The notes: generated from the sequence alone by a model not told the origin. Shown: positions 14,652 to 23,378, counted from the stretch's first letter. The stretch is 64,000 nucleotides of DNA from Nocardia bhagyanarayanae (GCF_006716565.1 NZ_VFPG01000001.1:5270001-5334000); one strand, 5' to 3'. Program-made: numbers and translations.

Positions 14652-16496
14652 CTATCCGTCGGTTGTGGCCGACCCGGCTTCGGCGCGGTCGAGTTGTTCG
14701 TCGAGGGCCATGGCTGCCGCGACGAGGGCGAGGTGAGTGAACGCCTGCGGGAAGTTGCCGAGTTGCTCGCCGGAGGGACCGATCTCCTCGGCGAAGAGCC
14801 CGACGTGGTTGGCGTAGGTGAGCATCTTGTCGAACGCGTAGCGGGCATGGGTCAACCGGCCCGAGCGGGCGAGCGCCTCGACATACAGGAAGCTGCACAG
14901 GTTGAAGGTGCCCTCGACGCCGCGCAGTCCGTCCGGAGACGCCTCCGGGTCGTAGCGATAGACCAGGCTGTCGCTGACCAGTTCGTCGTCCATGGCGTCG
15001 AGGGTGCTCAGCCATGCCGGATCCCGAGGCGACAGGAAACCCATCCGCGGCATCAGCAGCAGCGACGCGTCGAGCACGTCCGTGGCGTAGTGCTGCACGA
15101 ACGCCTGCCGTTTCGAGCTCCAGCCCCGATCGACGATCTGGGCGAAGACCGCGTCCCGCGCCCGCGTCCAGTTCGCCACATCCGCGGGCCGGGAGTAGTC
15201 CCTGGCCAAGCGGATACCTCGATCGAACGCGACCCAGGTCATCAGCCGGCTGTAGGTGAATTCCTGTTGGCCGCCGCGGGTTTCCCAGATGCCCTCGTCG
15301 GCACGGTCCCAGTGCTCGGTCAGCCAGTCGAGGAGATTCGCGAACGTCCGCCAGCCCCAGATGCCGCCGATGTCCGAGGACTGCGCCATGGCGTCGGCAG
15401 CCTCGCCGTAGATGTCGAGCTGAATCTGGTCGGCCGCCGCGTTGCCGACCCGCACCGGCGCGGAGCCGCGGTAGCCCTCCCAATGGTCGAGTATCTCTTC
15501 CTCCAGTCGCGGGTCGCCGTCGATCCGGTACATGATCTGAAGCGGCTCACCGGAGGCGGTATGGCCGGCGTCGAGACGGTCGCGCAGCCAGCGCCGGAAG
15601 GCGAAGGCCTCTTCGGTGAAGCCCAGATCGATCAGCGCCCGCACCGACAGCGAGGCGTCCCGGATCCAGGTGTACCGGTAGTCCCAATTGCGTTCCCCGC
15701 CGACCTGTTCCGGCAAGCCCATGGTGGCCGCGGCGATCGGCGCGCCGGTCGGCAGGTAGGTGAGCAGTTTCAAGGTGATCGCCGAGCGGTTGACCATGTC
15801 CCGCCACCGGCCGCGATACGTGGACGAGCGCAGCCAGGACTGCCAGAAGCGGCGACACCGATCGAGATCGGCGATGGTGTCGTCGCGCTCCGGAGTGGCG
15901 GGGGCTGGGCCCTCGCTCGCCGTGCTCGTCAAGACGATCACCGCGCTCTCGCCCTGAGACAGCGTGAATCGTGCCGTGACATCGCCGTCCTCGGAGTGCA
16001 GTGTCACGGGATCGGTCACCTGTAGATGCAGGTCCGTGTCCGGCCCATGGAAGACCGCCGCCTGTTCGCCCCGCTGTTCCAGTGTGTGCTCGGCCCTGCC
16101 GTAGTCGAACCGTGGGCGGCAGGTCAGTGTGAACGTCAGGGTTCCGCGCACCACGCGGACCACGCGAACCAGCCGGTGTCGGTCGGTGGGGACGGGCTCG
16201 CGGATCGGTTCCATGAAATCGCCGACTTCGCCCACCCCGTCCGGTGCCATGAACCGGGTGACGAGAATGGCCGTATCCGGCAGATACAACTGGCGAACCG
16301 CGGCCTTCTCGGCGGTGTGTTCCGCGGCCACCCGGCAGAAGCCGCCGCGCTCGCTGTCCAGCAGTGAGGCGAAGACGCTCGGCGAATCGAACCTGGGCGT
16401 GCACCACCAATCGATGGTCCCCGCGGAGGACACCAGAGCCGCGGTCTGGAGATCGCCGATGATGCCGTGCTCGGCAATGGGCGGGTACGCGTTCAC
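14652..16496 (-). CDS. Glycoside hydrolase family 15 protein (glucoamylase/trehalase-like)
   Basis: The 614-residue protein has an N-terminal beta domain beginning NAYPPIAEHGIIGDLQTAAL, then an (alpha/alpha)6 barrel with ERNWDYRYTWIRDASLS, WETRGGQQEFTYS (general acid Glu region) and a C-terminal FAEEIGPSGEQLGNFPQAFTH (second Glu). Actinomycete members of this group include trehalases and glucan-cleaving enzymes, so trehalose is one possible substrate. No signal peptide is seen, so it is probably cytoplasmic. GTG at 16496 is preferred because GAAGGAG lies five bases before it; an ATG at 16514 lacks such a site. It is the first gene of an operon with the MFS transporter and a membrane protein. 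Confidence 0.85.
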   Translation of the reverse strand: MNAYPPIAEHGIIGDLQTAALVSSAGTIDWWCTPRFDSPSVFASLLDSERGGFCRVAAEHTAEKAAVRQLYLPDTAILVTRFMAPDGVGEVGDFMEPIREPVPTDRHRLVRVVRVVRGTLTFTLTCRPRFDYGRAEHTLEQRGEQAAVFHGPDTDLHLQVTDPVTLHSEDGDVTARFTLSQGESAVIVLTSTASEGPAPATPERDDTIADLDRCRRFWQSWLRSSTYRGRWRDMVNRSAITLKLLTYLPTGAPIAAATMGLPEQVGGERNWDYRYTWIRDASLSVRALIDLGFTEEAFAFRRWLRDRLDAGHTASGEPLQIMYRIDGDPRLEEEILDHWEGYRGSAPVRVGNAAADQIQLDIYGEAADAMAQSSDIGGIWGWRTFANLLDWLTEHWDRADEGIWETRGGQQEFTYSRLMTWVAFDRGIRLARDYSRPADVANWTRARDAVFAQIVDRGWSSKRQAFVQHYATDVLDASLLLMPRMGFLSPRDPAWLSTLDAMDDELVSDSLVYRYDPEASPDGLRGVEGTFNLCSFLYVEALARSGRLTHARYAFDKMLTYANHVGLFAEEIGPSGEQLGNFPQAFTHLALVAAAMALDEQLDRAEAGSATTDG

Positions 16497-16668
16497 GAGC
16501 GCTCCTTCGATCATGGTGAATTGGGCGTGACACAGTTAGCGGGCTGCCCGCCCGAACGTCGCACACGACCCGTCCGGAAGCGCTCCCCTTCAGTGTGCGC
16601 CAGCGCGGCACACAACGGGCGGGGTGTGCGGAAATCGGACCGACACGGTCCGGTGGAAGTAGTTTTCG

Positions 16669-16694
16669 ATACCCACATTTGGAACACGCGAAAA
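16669..16694 (-). promoter_or_regulatory. Weak SigF-type promoter candidate for the GH15 operon
   Basis: On the minus strand TTTT is followed by N16 and GGGTAT. The -10 half is a perfect match to the actinobacterial SigF/SigB-type element; the -35 half is weaker than GTTT. It lies about 170 bp before the GH15 start. Confidence 0.3.
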
Positions 16695-16851
16695 GGGCTC
16701 GCCGGGTGCGTTACGACAGATCAATTGACGCGGGTCTGCTCGATCGCGTCGCGACTTCCGTCGGTGAGCGTGCCGATCTACCTGCGGGCATGATCGCGCA
16801 GGTGTCTCGAACTCCCCCTAGGAAGCCGACCGTGCGATGATATTGTGGTTT

Positions 16852-16879
16852 GGATCACACACAATGGCGTGTGTGATCC
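16852..16879. repeat. Perfect 11-bp inverted repeat
   Basis: GGATCACACAC (16852-16862) and GTGTGTGATCC (16869-16879) are separated by AATGGC. It lies in a gene-free region, about 390 bp upstream of DUF7144. No T-run follows on either strand, so an operator is more likely than a terminator. Confidence 0.6.
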
Positions 16880-17265
16880 TGATCGTTGATACGCCCCCAC
16901 CGCGAAGGCCGGTGGGATGTCCGAGAAAACTCGAGCCGTAGTCGCCGAAAATCCACGAGGAGTCGCCCGGCCAAGTCAGTCGTCCTCCGAAATCGCGGAG
17001 CAAGTATCGGATTCGCGGGCCGCTTGCCAGCTCGCACGCGTATGTGTATCCGCGCTTTTGGAGAACGTTCGGAGATATTCGAAATACCGTCCCGCTCATA
17101 CACTTCGCACACACCCTGGATCGCCATACCCGGTACGGCGCGGTCCGGCGGGAGATTCGGGGAACCCGGATCGCTCGACCGGAACCAGTCGACGCACCCA
17201 GACCGCTCCGGCGGTCATGGGAGCCGAGCGAATCCCGACTTCACAGACCAGCGGAGGTGTGACCC

Positions 17266-17679
17266 ATGACCAGGCCAACCGAAACCAACGATGTTCCCGT
17301 CAGCCAGGCCGTCGCGGCCGGGACGTCGATCGGCGCGGCATTCCTGCTGATGATCACCGGCATCGTGTCGATCCTGCAAGGCATCTCCGCGATCGCCAAA
17401 GACGAGATCTACGTGACCGGCCCCGAGTACATCTATCAGTTCAACACCACCGGCTGGGGCTGGGTGCATCTGATCCTCGGCATCCTCTTGGTGCTCGCCT
17501 CGCTCGGATTGATGGCGGGCGCGGCCTGGGCCAGGGTCGTCGCGGTGATCGTCGCGGGATTGTCCCTCCTCGGCAACTTCCTGTGGCTCCCCTACTACCC
17601 GTGGTGGTCGGTATTGGTGATCGCGCTCGACGTCGTGGTGATCTGGGCCGTCACGACGTGGCAGCCGAATCGCCTCTGA
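17266..17679 (+). CDS. DUF7144 family membrane protein
   Basis: The 137-residue protein has four membrane helices: SIGAAFLLMITGIVSILQGI, GWGWVHLILGILLVLASLGL, WARVVAVIVAGLSLLGNF and WSVLVIALDVVVIWAV. A short exported loop with EIYVTGPEYIYQFNTTGWGW is typical for this actinomycete family. The function is unknown; relatives often lie near general-stress genes. GGAGGTG gives a strong ribosome-binding site. A hairpin at 17693-17733 ends the transcript, so it is probably monocistronic. Confidence 0.82.
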   Translation: MTRPTETNDVPVSQAVAAGTSIGAAFLLMITGIVSILQGISAIAKDEIYVTGPEYIYQFNTTGWGWVHLILGILLVLASLGLMAGAAWARVVAVIVAGLSLLGNFLWLPYYPWWSVLVIALDVVVIWAVTTWQPNRL

Positions 17680-17692
17680 ATCGGCCGGATCC

Positions 17693-17733
17693 ACGCCGCC
17701 GCCGCACCCGAGCGCATGGGATGGCGGCGGCGT
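17693..17733 (+). terminator. Terminator after the DUF7144 gene
   Basis: ACGCCGCCGCC (17693-17703) pairs with GGCGGCGGCGT (17723-17733) and is followed by TTTC. It starts 14 bp after the stop codon. Confidence 0.6.
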
Positions 17734-17792
17734 TTCACGTCCGGCCTTCGGCGCCGCTGGGCTGACGTGGCTCGGGCTTGGAAACTGAAGGG

Positions 17793-18116
17793 ATGACGCA
17801 CTCAGAGCTGAATGCCCGACCGCAGTGGCGACGGACCGGGATCGCGAAATTCCCCGTTGCCGCGGTCGTCGACGGCTCGTGGTGGGTCCTGCGGCTCAAC
17901 GGGTTTCCCGATCACCCGCTCTGGACGCTTTTCGTCGACGGCGCGCGGCGTTTCGACATCGACGACGCGCCATCGGCGTGGCGACCAGGCCTTGGTGAAT
18001 CCACTCCCCTGCTGGACTCCGCGACGGCGGAGAAGGCCGTGGCGCCGATTCGGAGCTTTGTCGCCTACGGCAGCGAAGTCGGCGATCCGTGCGACGACCC
18101 GTTCTGCTGCGGTTGA
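17793..18116 (+). CDS. Small conserved hypothetical protein
   Basis: The 107-residue protein has a central segment (VVDGSWWVLRLNGFPDHPLW, FVDGARRFDIDDAPSAW) that I associate with conserved hypothetical proteins of Nocardia and Rhodococcus. The C-terminus ends DPCDDPFCCG with three Cys, a possible metal-binding or redox tail. It is soluble and has no signal peptide. The start could be ATG at 17793, with GAAGGG directly before it, or TTG at 17778. The function is unknown. Confidence 0.6.
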   Translation: MTHSELNARPQWRRTGIAKFPVAAVVDGSWWVLRLNGFPDHPLWTLFVDGARRFDIDDAPSAWRPGLGESTPLLDSATAEKAVAPIRSFVAYGSEVGDPCDDPFCCG

Positions 18117-18205
18117 CGCGATTCTGCGCGACGTGCGGTCGAACCGGCCGCGCCTGAGCAGATCTGGGAGCAACCAAATCTGATACCGAGAAGATTCACA
18201 CCTCT

Positions 18206-18222
18206 CAGTAACCATGTTACTG
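18206..18222. promoter_or_regulatory. Palindrome upstream of the lipase gene
   Basis: CAGTAAC (18206-18212) and GTTACTG (18216-18222) form a perfect dyad around CAT, about 100 bp before the lipase start. A dyad of this size fits a TetR-type operator; the TetR gene at 21399 is one candidate. Confidence 0.4.
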
Positions 18223-18323
18223 TACCGTCCGTCGCGGCTGTGACGGGTGTCATGCATCCGGCGCTGTGCGACGCAGGACACTCCGGCGACGGCGTCGGGG
18301 GTGAACTTCACGGAGAGTTATCG

Positions 18324-19652
18324 ATGCAGCGAGTGCACGGAAGGCGGTCGCTGTCGCGGGCCGCCCGGATGGCGGCGGCGGTGGCCGTTGCCTGCGCTAC
18401 GGCGGTGGCCGGGGTCGGGGTGGACGTCACCAGAGCGGCGGCCGACGAGGTCGGCGCCTTCTACACCCCGCCCGCGCAGATTCCGTCGGAGCCGGGCGCG
18501 ATCATCAAAACCCAGCCGATGCCACTGTTCGCGACCGCGCCGACCCTCGAGGGCTGGCCGGGCCAGGCCCAGCACGTCATGTACACCACGCGGTTCCAGG
18601 ACGGGTCGCCCGTCGCGGTGACCGGAACGTTCATCGACGCCACCGGCCCGTGGCAGGGCCCGGGACCGCGACCGACCGTGGTCATCGGTCCCGGCACCTC
18701 GGGCCAAGCCGACCGCTGCGCGATGTCGGTGGCGTTCTCGACCGGAATGGCGCTGTTCACCGACCCCTCGCCGGGACTGTCGGCGAATCAGGAACTGCCG
18801 TCGTCGGCGGTGTGGAGCTCGCTGGGCGCCCGGGTCCTGGTGACCGACTACATCGGCCTCGGGACGCCCGGTATCCATACGTTCGCCAATCGCATCGAGG
18901 GCGCGCACGCCCTGCTCGACGGCGCCAGAGCGGCCAACCATTTGGCGGGCGTCGGACCCGAGACCCCCGTGGTCTTCTGGGGCTACTCCCAAGGCGGTGG
19001 CGCGGCGGCCGCGGCGGCGGAGATGCAGCCGAGCTACGCGCCGGAACTGAATCTCAAGGGCACCTGGGCCGGTGGTCCCGTCGCGGATCTGGCGAAGATT
19101 CTCGAGCGCATCGACGGCGCGCTGATCGGCGGCGCGATCGGCTTCGCCATCAACGGCATGCTCGCCCGCTACCCCGATCTGCACAGGGCGGTCGACCGCG
19201 TGACCAGCCCCGCCGGACGCGCCATGCTGGACACGCTCAGCACCTCGTGCATCGGCGACGTCATCACCCATCAGCCATTCCTGCGGACCAACTCGATGAC
19301 GATCGACGGCCGATCGCTCACCGAACACCTGCACGCGATCCCGGAAGCGGGTCCCGCCCTGAGCGAACTGCGCGTCGGCACCATGAAGCCCAGCACGCCG
19401 GTCCTGATCACCAGCGGCCTCAACGACGACACAGTCCCCTACAACCAGGCTCGCCAACTCGCCGAGGACTGGTGCGCCAAAGGCGCCACCGTCACCTTCC
19501 GCACCAACGACCTGCCGCCGATCTTCCCCGGCGCCACGATCCCGAATCACTTCGGGCCGGAACTCATCGACGGCTTCGGCCCCGACAACGCGATCACCTA
19601 CCTCCTCGATCGCCTCGCCGACAAGCCCGTCTCCGGCTGCACCATCGACTGA
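18324..19652 (+). CDS. Secreted lipase family protein (LIP/PF03583 type)
   Basis: The 442-residue protein has a signal peptide (about 1-40: RRSLSRAARMAAAVAVACATAVAG, read in parts, cleavage near ARAAADE). The mature part is an alpha/beta hydrolase of the secretory-lipase family: GPGTSGQADRC, the nucleophile elbow GYSQGGGAAA with Ser near residue 215, VLITSGLNDDTVPY with the acid Asp, and a C-terminal NHFGPELI with the likely His. Actinomycete members hydrolyse triacylglycerols or other lipid esters outside the cell. The ATG at 18324 follows GGAGAG. The cholesterol oxidase gene follows on the same strand. A joint role in using host or soil lipids is inferred. Confidence 0.85.
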   Translation: MQRVHGRRSLSRAARMAAAVAVACATAVAGVGVDVTRAAADEVGAFYTPPAQIPSEPGAIIKTQPMPLFATAPTLEGWPGQAQHVMYTTRFQDGSPVAVTGTFIDATGPWQGPGPRPTVVIGPGTSGQADRCAMSVAFSTGMALFTDPSPGLSANQELPSSAVWSSLGARVLVTDYIGLGTPGIHTFANRIEGAHALLDGARAANHLAGVGPETPVVFWGYSQGGGAAAAAAEMQPSYAPELNLKGTWAGGPVADLAKILERIDGALIGGAIGFAINGMLARYPDLHRAVDRVTSPAGRAMLDTLSTSCIGDVITHQPFLRTNSMTIDGRSLTEHLHAIPEAGPALSELRVGTMKPSTPVLITSGLNDDTVPYNQARQLAEDWCAKGATVTFRTNDLPPIFPGATIPNHFGPELIDGFGPDNAITYLLDRLADKPVSGCTID

Positions 19653-19662
19653 ATTCTCCTGG

Positions 19663-19690
19663 CGCCCAGGGACATCGGTGTCCCTGGGCG
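19663..19690 (+). terminator. Hairpin between lipase and cholesterol oxidase genes
   Basis: A perfect 12-bp inverted repeat (CGCCCAGGGACA / TGTCCCTGGGCG) with loop TCGG lies 10 bp after the lipase stop. No T-run follows, so it may be a weak terminator or a transcript-stabilising hairpin. Confidence 0.5.
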
Positions 19691-19721
19691 TGAGTCCAAC
19701 GATCCTCGTGAAGGTCCTGTG

Positions 19722-21317
19722 ATGACTGCTGTTTCGCGCCGGTCGATGCTGACCGGTGCCGCCGCTGCCGGCGCCGTACTGCTCGGCGTCCGCTCGATCG
19801 GTTCGCCTGCCCCGGTCGCCGCCCGGGTCCACACCGTCCCACTGACCTACGAAGAGCACCGCGTCGTGGTGGTCGGCTCCGGTTTCGGCGGCGGAGTCAG
19901 CGCGCTGCGCCTGGCGGAAGCGGGCGTGCCGGTGACGGTGCTCGAGCGCGGGTTGCGCTGGCCCACCGGCCCGAATGCCGAAACCTTCCCCCGCGCCTCC
20001 GCACCCGACAAGCGGTTGCTGTGGTGCCGGTCGAGTCCGAACCTCTTCGGCAGGCCGCTGGTATTCGAGCCTTACACCGGTCTGGTGGAGGCGGTGCCGG
20101 GGGTGAACATGACGGCTCTGTGCGCGGCGGGCGTCGGTGGCGGGTCGCTGGTCTACCAGGGCATGTCGCTGCAACCCTCGGAAGCGGTGTTCGACACGCA
20201 TTTTCCGCAGGAGCTCGACTGGGCGACCATGAACCGGGTGCACTATCCGCGGGTGGCGCGGATGCTCGGCCTGGCCGAAGCGCCCGACGAGTTGATCGAG
20301 ACCGAGAACTATCGGGCGGCGCGCGTCTTCGCCGACCGGGTGCGCCGGGCCGGGATGCCACTGTCGAAGATTCCGATGCCGATCGATTGGGATTTCGCGC
20401 TCGCCGAGCTGCGCGGTGAGATGAAGGCGTCCTACACCAACGGCGACGGCGCGATGGGCGTGAACAACGGCGGCAAGCACTCCGTCGACGTCACCTACAT
20501 CGCCGCCGCCGAAGCCACCGGACTGGTGCGGGTGGAAACGCTGCACGAGGTCACCGATGTCGAGCGCGCACCCGACGGCCGCTGGACGGTGCACGTGCAG
20601 CGCTTGGACACCACCGGCGCCGTGGTCGAGAACAAGATCCTCACCGCGCGCGCGTTGATCATGGCCGCCGGCAGTCTCAACACCACGCGGCTGCTGGTCC
20701 GCGCCGGCGCGAAGGGTCTGATCCCCGACCTGCCGGACGGCCTCGGTCAGGGTTGGGGCACCAACGCCGACCGCATCTACGTCTGGACCGACCCGTCCGC
20801 GGAATTCGGTGCGCCGCAAGGCGGTCCGGTGATCTACGGCAGCAAGAACTGGGCGGATCCGCGGGCCGCCTACACCGTGATCCAGGCATCCATCCCACCG
20901 CTCTCGCTCGACCCCGCCAGCACGATGCTGGTCGGCTACGGCGTCAGCGACGGACGCGGCGCGTTCACCTACGACGCGGCCCGCGACGACGCGATCCTGC
21001 ACTGGCCCGAGCACGGCGACCGCGGCATCCAGGACAACCACATCGGTCCCGCGGTGCTCGAGATCGCCGGACCCGACGGCATGCTGCTCGACACCAACGC
21101 CCTGTTCCCCTCGACGTGGCATCCCCTCGGCGGCGCGAGCATGGGCGCGGTCTGCGATCTGGACGGCCGGGTGCACGACCAGCCGGGGCTCTACGTCCTC
21201 GACGGTGCGCTGATGCCGGGAAATACCGCGGCCTGCAATCCCTCGATGACCATCGCCGCGGTCGCCGAAAGGGCGTTGGACAACCTCGTCGCCCGCGACG
21301 TGGGCACGCGCATCTGA
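19722..21317 (+). CDS. Tat-exported GMC-type cholesterol oxidase
   Basis: The 531-residue protein begins with a Tat signal (SRRSMLTGAAAAGAVLLG). The FAD fold follows: VVVVGSGFGGGVSALRLAEAG near residue 48 (in parts), then GVGGGSLVYQGM, MAAGSLNTTRLLVRAG, and the C-terminal HPLGGASMGAVCDLDGRV...PGNTAACNPSMTIAAVAER. This is the layout of class I (non-covalent FAD) cholesterol oxidases, which convert 3-beta-hydroxysterols to 3-keto-4-ene steroids with O2. The active-site His of the HPLGG motif and Asn of the NPSMT region are present. ATG at 19722 is used; a GTG lies immediately before it. A TetR gene follows. Confidence 0.87.
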   Translation: MTAVSRRSMLTGAAAAGAVLLGVRSIGSPAPVAARVHTVPLTYEEHRVVVVGSGFGGGVSALRLAEAGVPVTVLERGLRWPTGPNAETFPRASAPDKRLLWCRSSPNLFGRPLVFEPYTGLVEAVPGVNMTALCAAGVGGGSLVYQGMSLQPSEAVFDTHFPQELDWATMNRVHYPRVARMLGLAEAPDELIETENYRAARVFADRVRRAGMPLSKIPMPIDWDFALAELRGEMKASYTNGDGAMGVNNGGKHSVDVTYIAAAEATGLVRVETLHEVTDVERAPDGRWTVHVQRLDTTGAVVENKILTARALIMAAGSLNTTRLLVRAGAKGLIPDLPDGLGQGWGTNADRIYVWTDPSAEFGAPQGGPVIYGSKNWADPRAAYTVIQASIPPLSLDPASTMLVGYGVSDGRGAFTYDAARDDAILHWPEHGDRGIQDNHIGPAVLEIAGPDGMLLDTNALFPSTWHPLGGASMGAVCDLDGRVHDQPGLYVLDGALMPGNTAACNPSMTIAAVAERALDNLVARDVGTRI

Positions 21318-21398
21318 CCGTGTCCACCGAGCCGCCCGGTGCCGCGGCTCGGCGGTGCGGCGCCCGCGGTCGTCCGGCGCCTGGATTACGGTTGGCAG

Positions 21399-22070
21399 GT
21401 GGCCAGGACAGGTGAGACCGACACGGCGACCAAGATCATCGACACCGTGCTGTCGCTGCTCGACTCCGACGGTTACGACGCGGTGCAATTGCGCCCTGTC
21501 GCGAAGCAGGCGCACGTCTCGCTGGCCACGGTCTACAAGCTGTATCCGACACGGGACGAGCTGATACTCGCCGCGGTCGAACAGTGGATGGCCACCAACA
21601 TCTACACCGAACTGGCGCCGCCGTGCGAGAACGAGTCGCTGGCCGACGGTCTGCGGCGGTTGGTCCGGTACGTGTTCGAGCCGTGGGAACGCAACCCGCG
21701 AATGCTGACGGCCTACTACCGCGCGCGGTCCGGGCCCGGCGGTCAGCGGCTGGACACCCAGGGCTTCGACGCCGTCTTGCCCGCCGCGACCGCTCTCTTC
21801 ACCGGGATCGACCCCGACTACATCGCCGACGTCGGGCTCGTCCTGAGCAATATGGTCTACGCCCTCGTCGGTCGCTTCGCCAACGAGGATCTGGCGATCA
21901 CCGAGATCCTGCCCGCGCTCGAACGAACCATCGTCCGGCTCACCGCAAACAACGAGCCGCTCGCGGCGGCCGCCGGATCACCCGCTCCGGACTCGCCACC
22001 CTTCACCTGGAGCCCCTCGATCGTCTCGCCGTACTCCCCCGGCCCGGAAAGCGCCGAGCAACCGTCGTAG
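21399..22070 (+). CDS. TetR-family regulator downstream of cholesterol oxidase
   Basis: The 223-residue protein has an N-terminal TetR helix-turn-helix (TKIIDTVLSLLDSDGYDAVQ, then VSLATVYKLYPTRDELILAAV). The C-terminal ligand domain resembles the KstR-type sterol-responsive group by its length and layout. The sequence alone does not prove that it binds sterol-CoA compounds. GTG at 21399 is the likely start; the longer frame adds an Arg/Pro-rich piece. The Pro/Ser-rich tail of about 25 residues is unusual. Its position suggests control of the oxidase and lipase genes. Confidence 0.75.
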   Translation: MARTGETDTATKIIDTVLSLLDSDGYDAVQLRPVAKQAHVSLATVYKLYPTRDELILAAVEQWMATNIYTELAPPCENESLADGLRRLVRYVFEPWERNPRMLTAYYRARSGPGGQRLDTQGFDAVLPAATALFTGIDPDYIADVGLVLSNMVYALVGRFANEDLAITEILPALERTIVRLTANNEPLAAAAGSPAPDSPPFTWSPSIVSPYSPGPESAEQPS

Positions 22071-22182
22071 CGGTTCGACGCGTCCAGTGCGGATCACGTT
22101 GCGAGTGCGGGATTTCCGGCGCAGCGCGAGAACGTGTTCTAGTGTGGGTCGACGTCCGCCATATCGGAGCTTCGGAGGCACC

Positions 22183-22626
22183 GTGCTGTCATTGCAGGAG
22201 ATTTCGGACCGGCTCGAGATCGAGGACCTCATGGTCCGGTACTCGCATGCCGTCGACACGCGGCAGTGGGACCTACTCGACGAGATCTTCACCGCCGACG
22301 CCCACATCGATTACACGGCCATGGGCGGACCCGCGGGCGATCTGGCTTCCACCAAGCAGTTCCTCGCCGCCGTCATGCCGAACTTCCCCGCCTTCCAGCA
22401 CCTGGTGAGCAACTCCTCGATCACGGTGAACGGCGACACCGCGTCGGCACGCACCATGTGCCACAACCCGATGCTCGTCGCGGGCGAGAACGGCGCGCAG
22501 AGTCTCATGCTGTGCGGGCTCTGGTACCTGGACACCTTCGCCCGCGTCGACGGGCACTGGCGCATCCGGCAGCGCGTCGAGGAGAAGAGCTACATGTTCC
22601 TCGCGCAACAGGTCGGCGGGGCATGA
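22183..22626 (+). CDS. SnoaL-like/nuclear transport factor 2 family protein
   Basis: The 147-residue protein has the NTF2-like cone fold signature: EISDRLEIEDLMVRYSHAVD, WDLLDEIFTADAHIDYT, HLVSNSSITVNGDTASARTM and WYLDTFARVDGHWRI. The residues Tyr/His in YSHAVD and Asp in FTADAHIDY match the SnoaL_4 group, which includes ketosteroid isomerase-like and dehydratase proteins. GTG at 22183 is chosen because CGGAGG lies six bases before it. It follows the sterol oxidase/TetR pair, so a steroid substrate is possible but not shown. Confidence 0.78.
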   Translation: MLSLQEISDRLEIEDLMVRYSHAVDTRQWDLLDEIFTADAHIDYTAMGGPAGDLASTKQFLAAVMPNFPAFQHLVSNSSITVNGDTASARTMCHNPMLVAGENGAQSLMLCGLWYLDTFARVDGHWRIRQRVEEKSYMFLAQQVGGA

Positions 22627-22628
22627 CC

Positions 22629-23378
22629 TCATGAACTCGCGGCGCGTATCCGGGCGACCATGTCGTCGAGGCGACGCTGATGCGATCCCTGCCAGTAGAC
22701 GCGGCCGCAGTCCGCGCACTGGCGGAAGGTGTCGTAGTAGCGGCGGGTGAGTGGTTGGAGCCGGTCGACGATGTCCTGCTTGGCGACATCGGTGACGCGG
22801 CCGCCGCAGCGCAGGCAGCGACTGAACGGTGCGAGCCGATCGGTCAGATCCAGTCGGCGGATCAGCTCGACGATCTGCTCGAACGGGCGGTCCGCGTGCA
22901 CGAACACGCCATGCGTGACGGCGCGCCGAGCGAGCAGCCCGCGGTCGCGGGTGAGCAAAATGCGATGCTCGGCGGCCGCGAGTTCGGCGAGTTCGGCGTC
23001 GTCGGCGTCCCATTCGCAGCGAGCGTCGAGTCCCATCAGTCGCATGAGCCGCGCCAGCCCGCCCAGATTGACATCGACGACGAAGCGCGGATCTCGTAGC
23101 GGGCGGGCGCGCACCCGGGTCAGCGGACCGACGTCCAGCGTTTCGAACATCGGGTACACCGCGAGCCGATCGCCGGGACGCGGGTGGTGAGCGAAGTCGA
23201 CGGAAACACCGTTCACCAGCATCAGATCGATCTCGGTGTGCGGAATGCCTGCGGCTTCCACGATGTCCTTCACGGTCTGGTGCGGGCGCATCGGCCGCCG
23301 CTGCGCCGTGTACCGGAGGTCCGGGTGCAGGAAGTCGTTCAGCTCGGCGTAGACGCGCAACTCGACACCGGCGGTCAT
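22629..23378 (-). CDS. Mut7-C RNase domain protein with N-terminal ubiquitin-like domain
   Basis: The 249-residue protein has an N-terminal Ub-Mut7C domain (VELRVYAELNDFL...IPHTEIDLMLVNG...PGDRLAVYPMFETL, about 1-85). A PIN-like Mut7-C nuclease domain follows: FVVDVNLGGLARLMRLMG, ILLTRDRGLLAR with acidic residues. The C-terminus has a zinc ribbon (CLRCGGRV and CADCGRVYW, four Cys). The family is predicted to be RNases; the biological target is unknown. It is divergent from the CapA-like gene. GGGGGA precedes the ATG. No antitoxin partner is seen. Confidence 0.85.
   Translation of the reverse strand: MTAGVELRVYAELNDFLHPDLRYTAQRRPMRPHQTVKDIVEAAGIPHTEIDLMLVNGVSVDFAHHPRPGDRLAVYPMFETLDVGPLTRVRARPLRDPRFVVDVNLGGLARLMRLMGLDARCEWDADDAELAELAAAEHRILLTRDRGLLARRAVTHGVFVHADRPFEQIVELIRRLDLTDRLAPFSRCLRCGGRVTDVAKQDIVDRLQPLTRRYYDTFRQCADCGRVYWQGSHQRRLDDMVARIRAASS

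Larger units (their letters stand above)
16497..17265. other. Long gene-free region between divergent genes
   Basis: About 770 bp lie between the GH15 operon and the DUF7144 gene. Short open frames exist, but their composition is unlike the neighbours and none has a ribosome-binding site. The region holds a possible SigF-type promoter for the GH15 operon (16669-16694) and a strong palindrome (16852-16879). The stretch 16900-17200 is lower in GC than its surroundings. It may be decayed coding DNA or an unrecognised RNA; I cannot decide. Confidence 0.4.

Noticed and set aside
13755..16025. A plus-strand open frame of about 750 codons
   Set aside because: It is antisense to the MFS and GH15 genes and has Gln/His/Arg-rich low-complexity sequence.
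16818..17114. A 98-codon minus-strand frame in the long intergenic region
   Set aside because: No ribosome-binding site, atypical composition and no family resemblance.
18318..21515. A minus-strand open frame of more than 1000 codons
   Set aside because: It runs antisense to the secreted lipase and cholesterol oxidase genes, is Arg/Gly/His-rich, and has no family features. It results from high GC at third codon positions.
22629..23378. Mut7-C protein as the toxin of a toxin-antitoxin pair
   Set aside because: No small partner gene on either side. The protein has extra domains not seen in PIN toxins.
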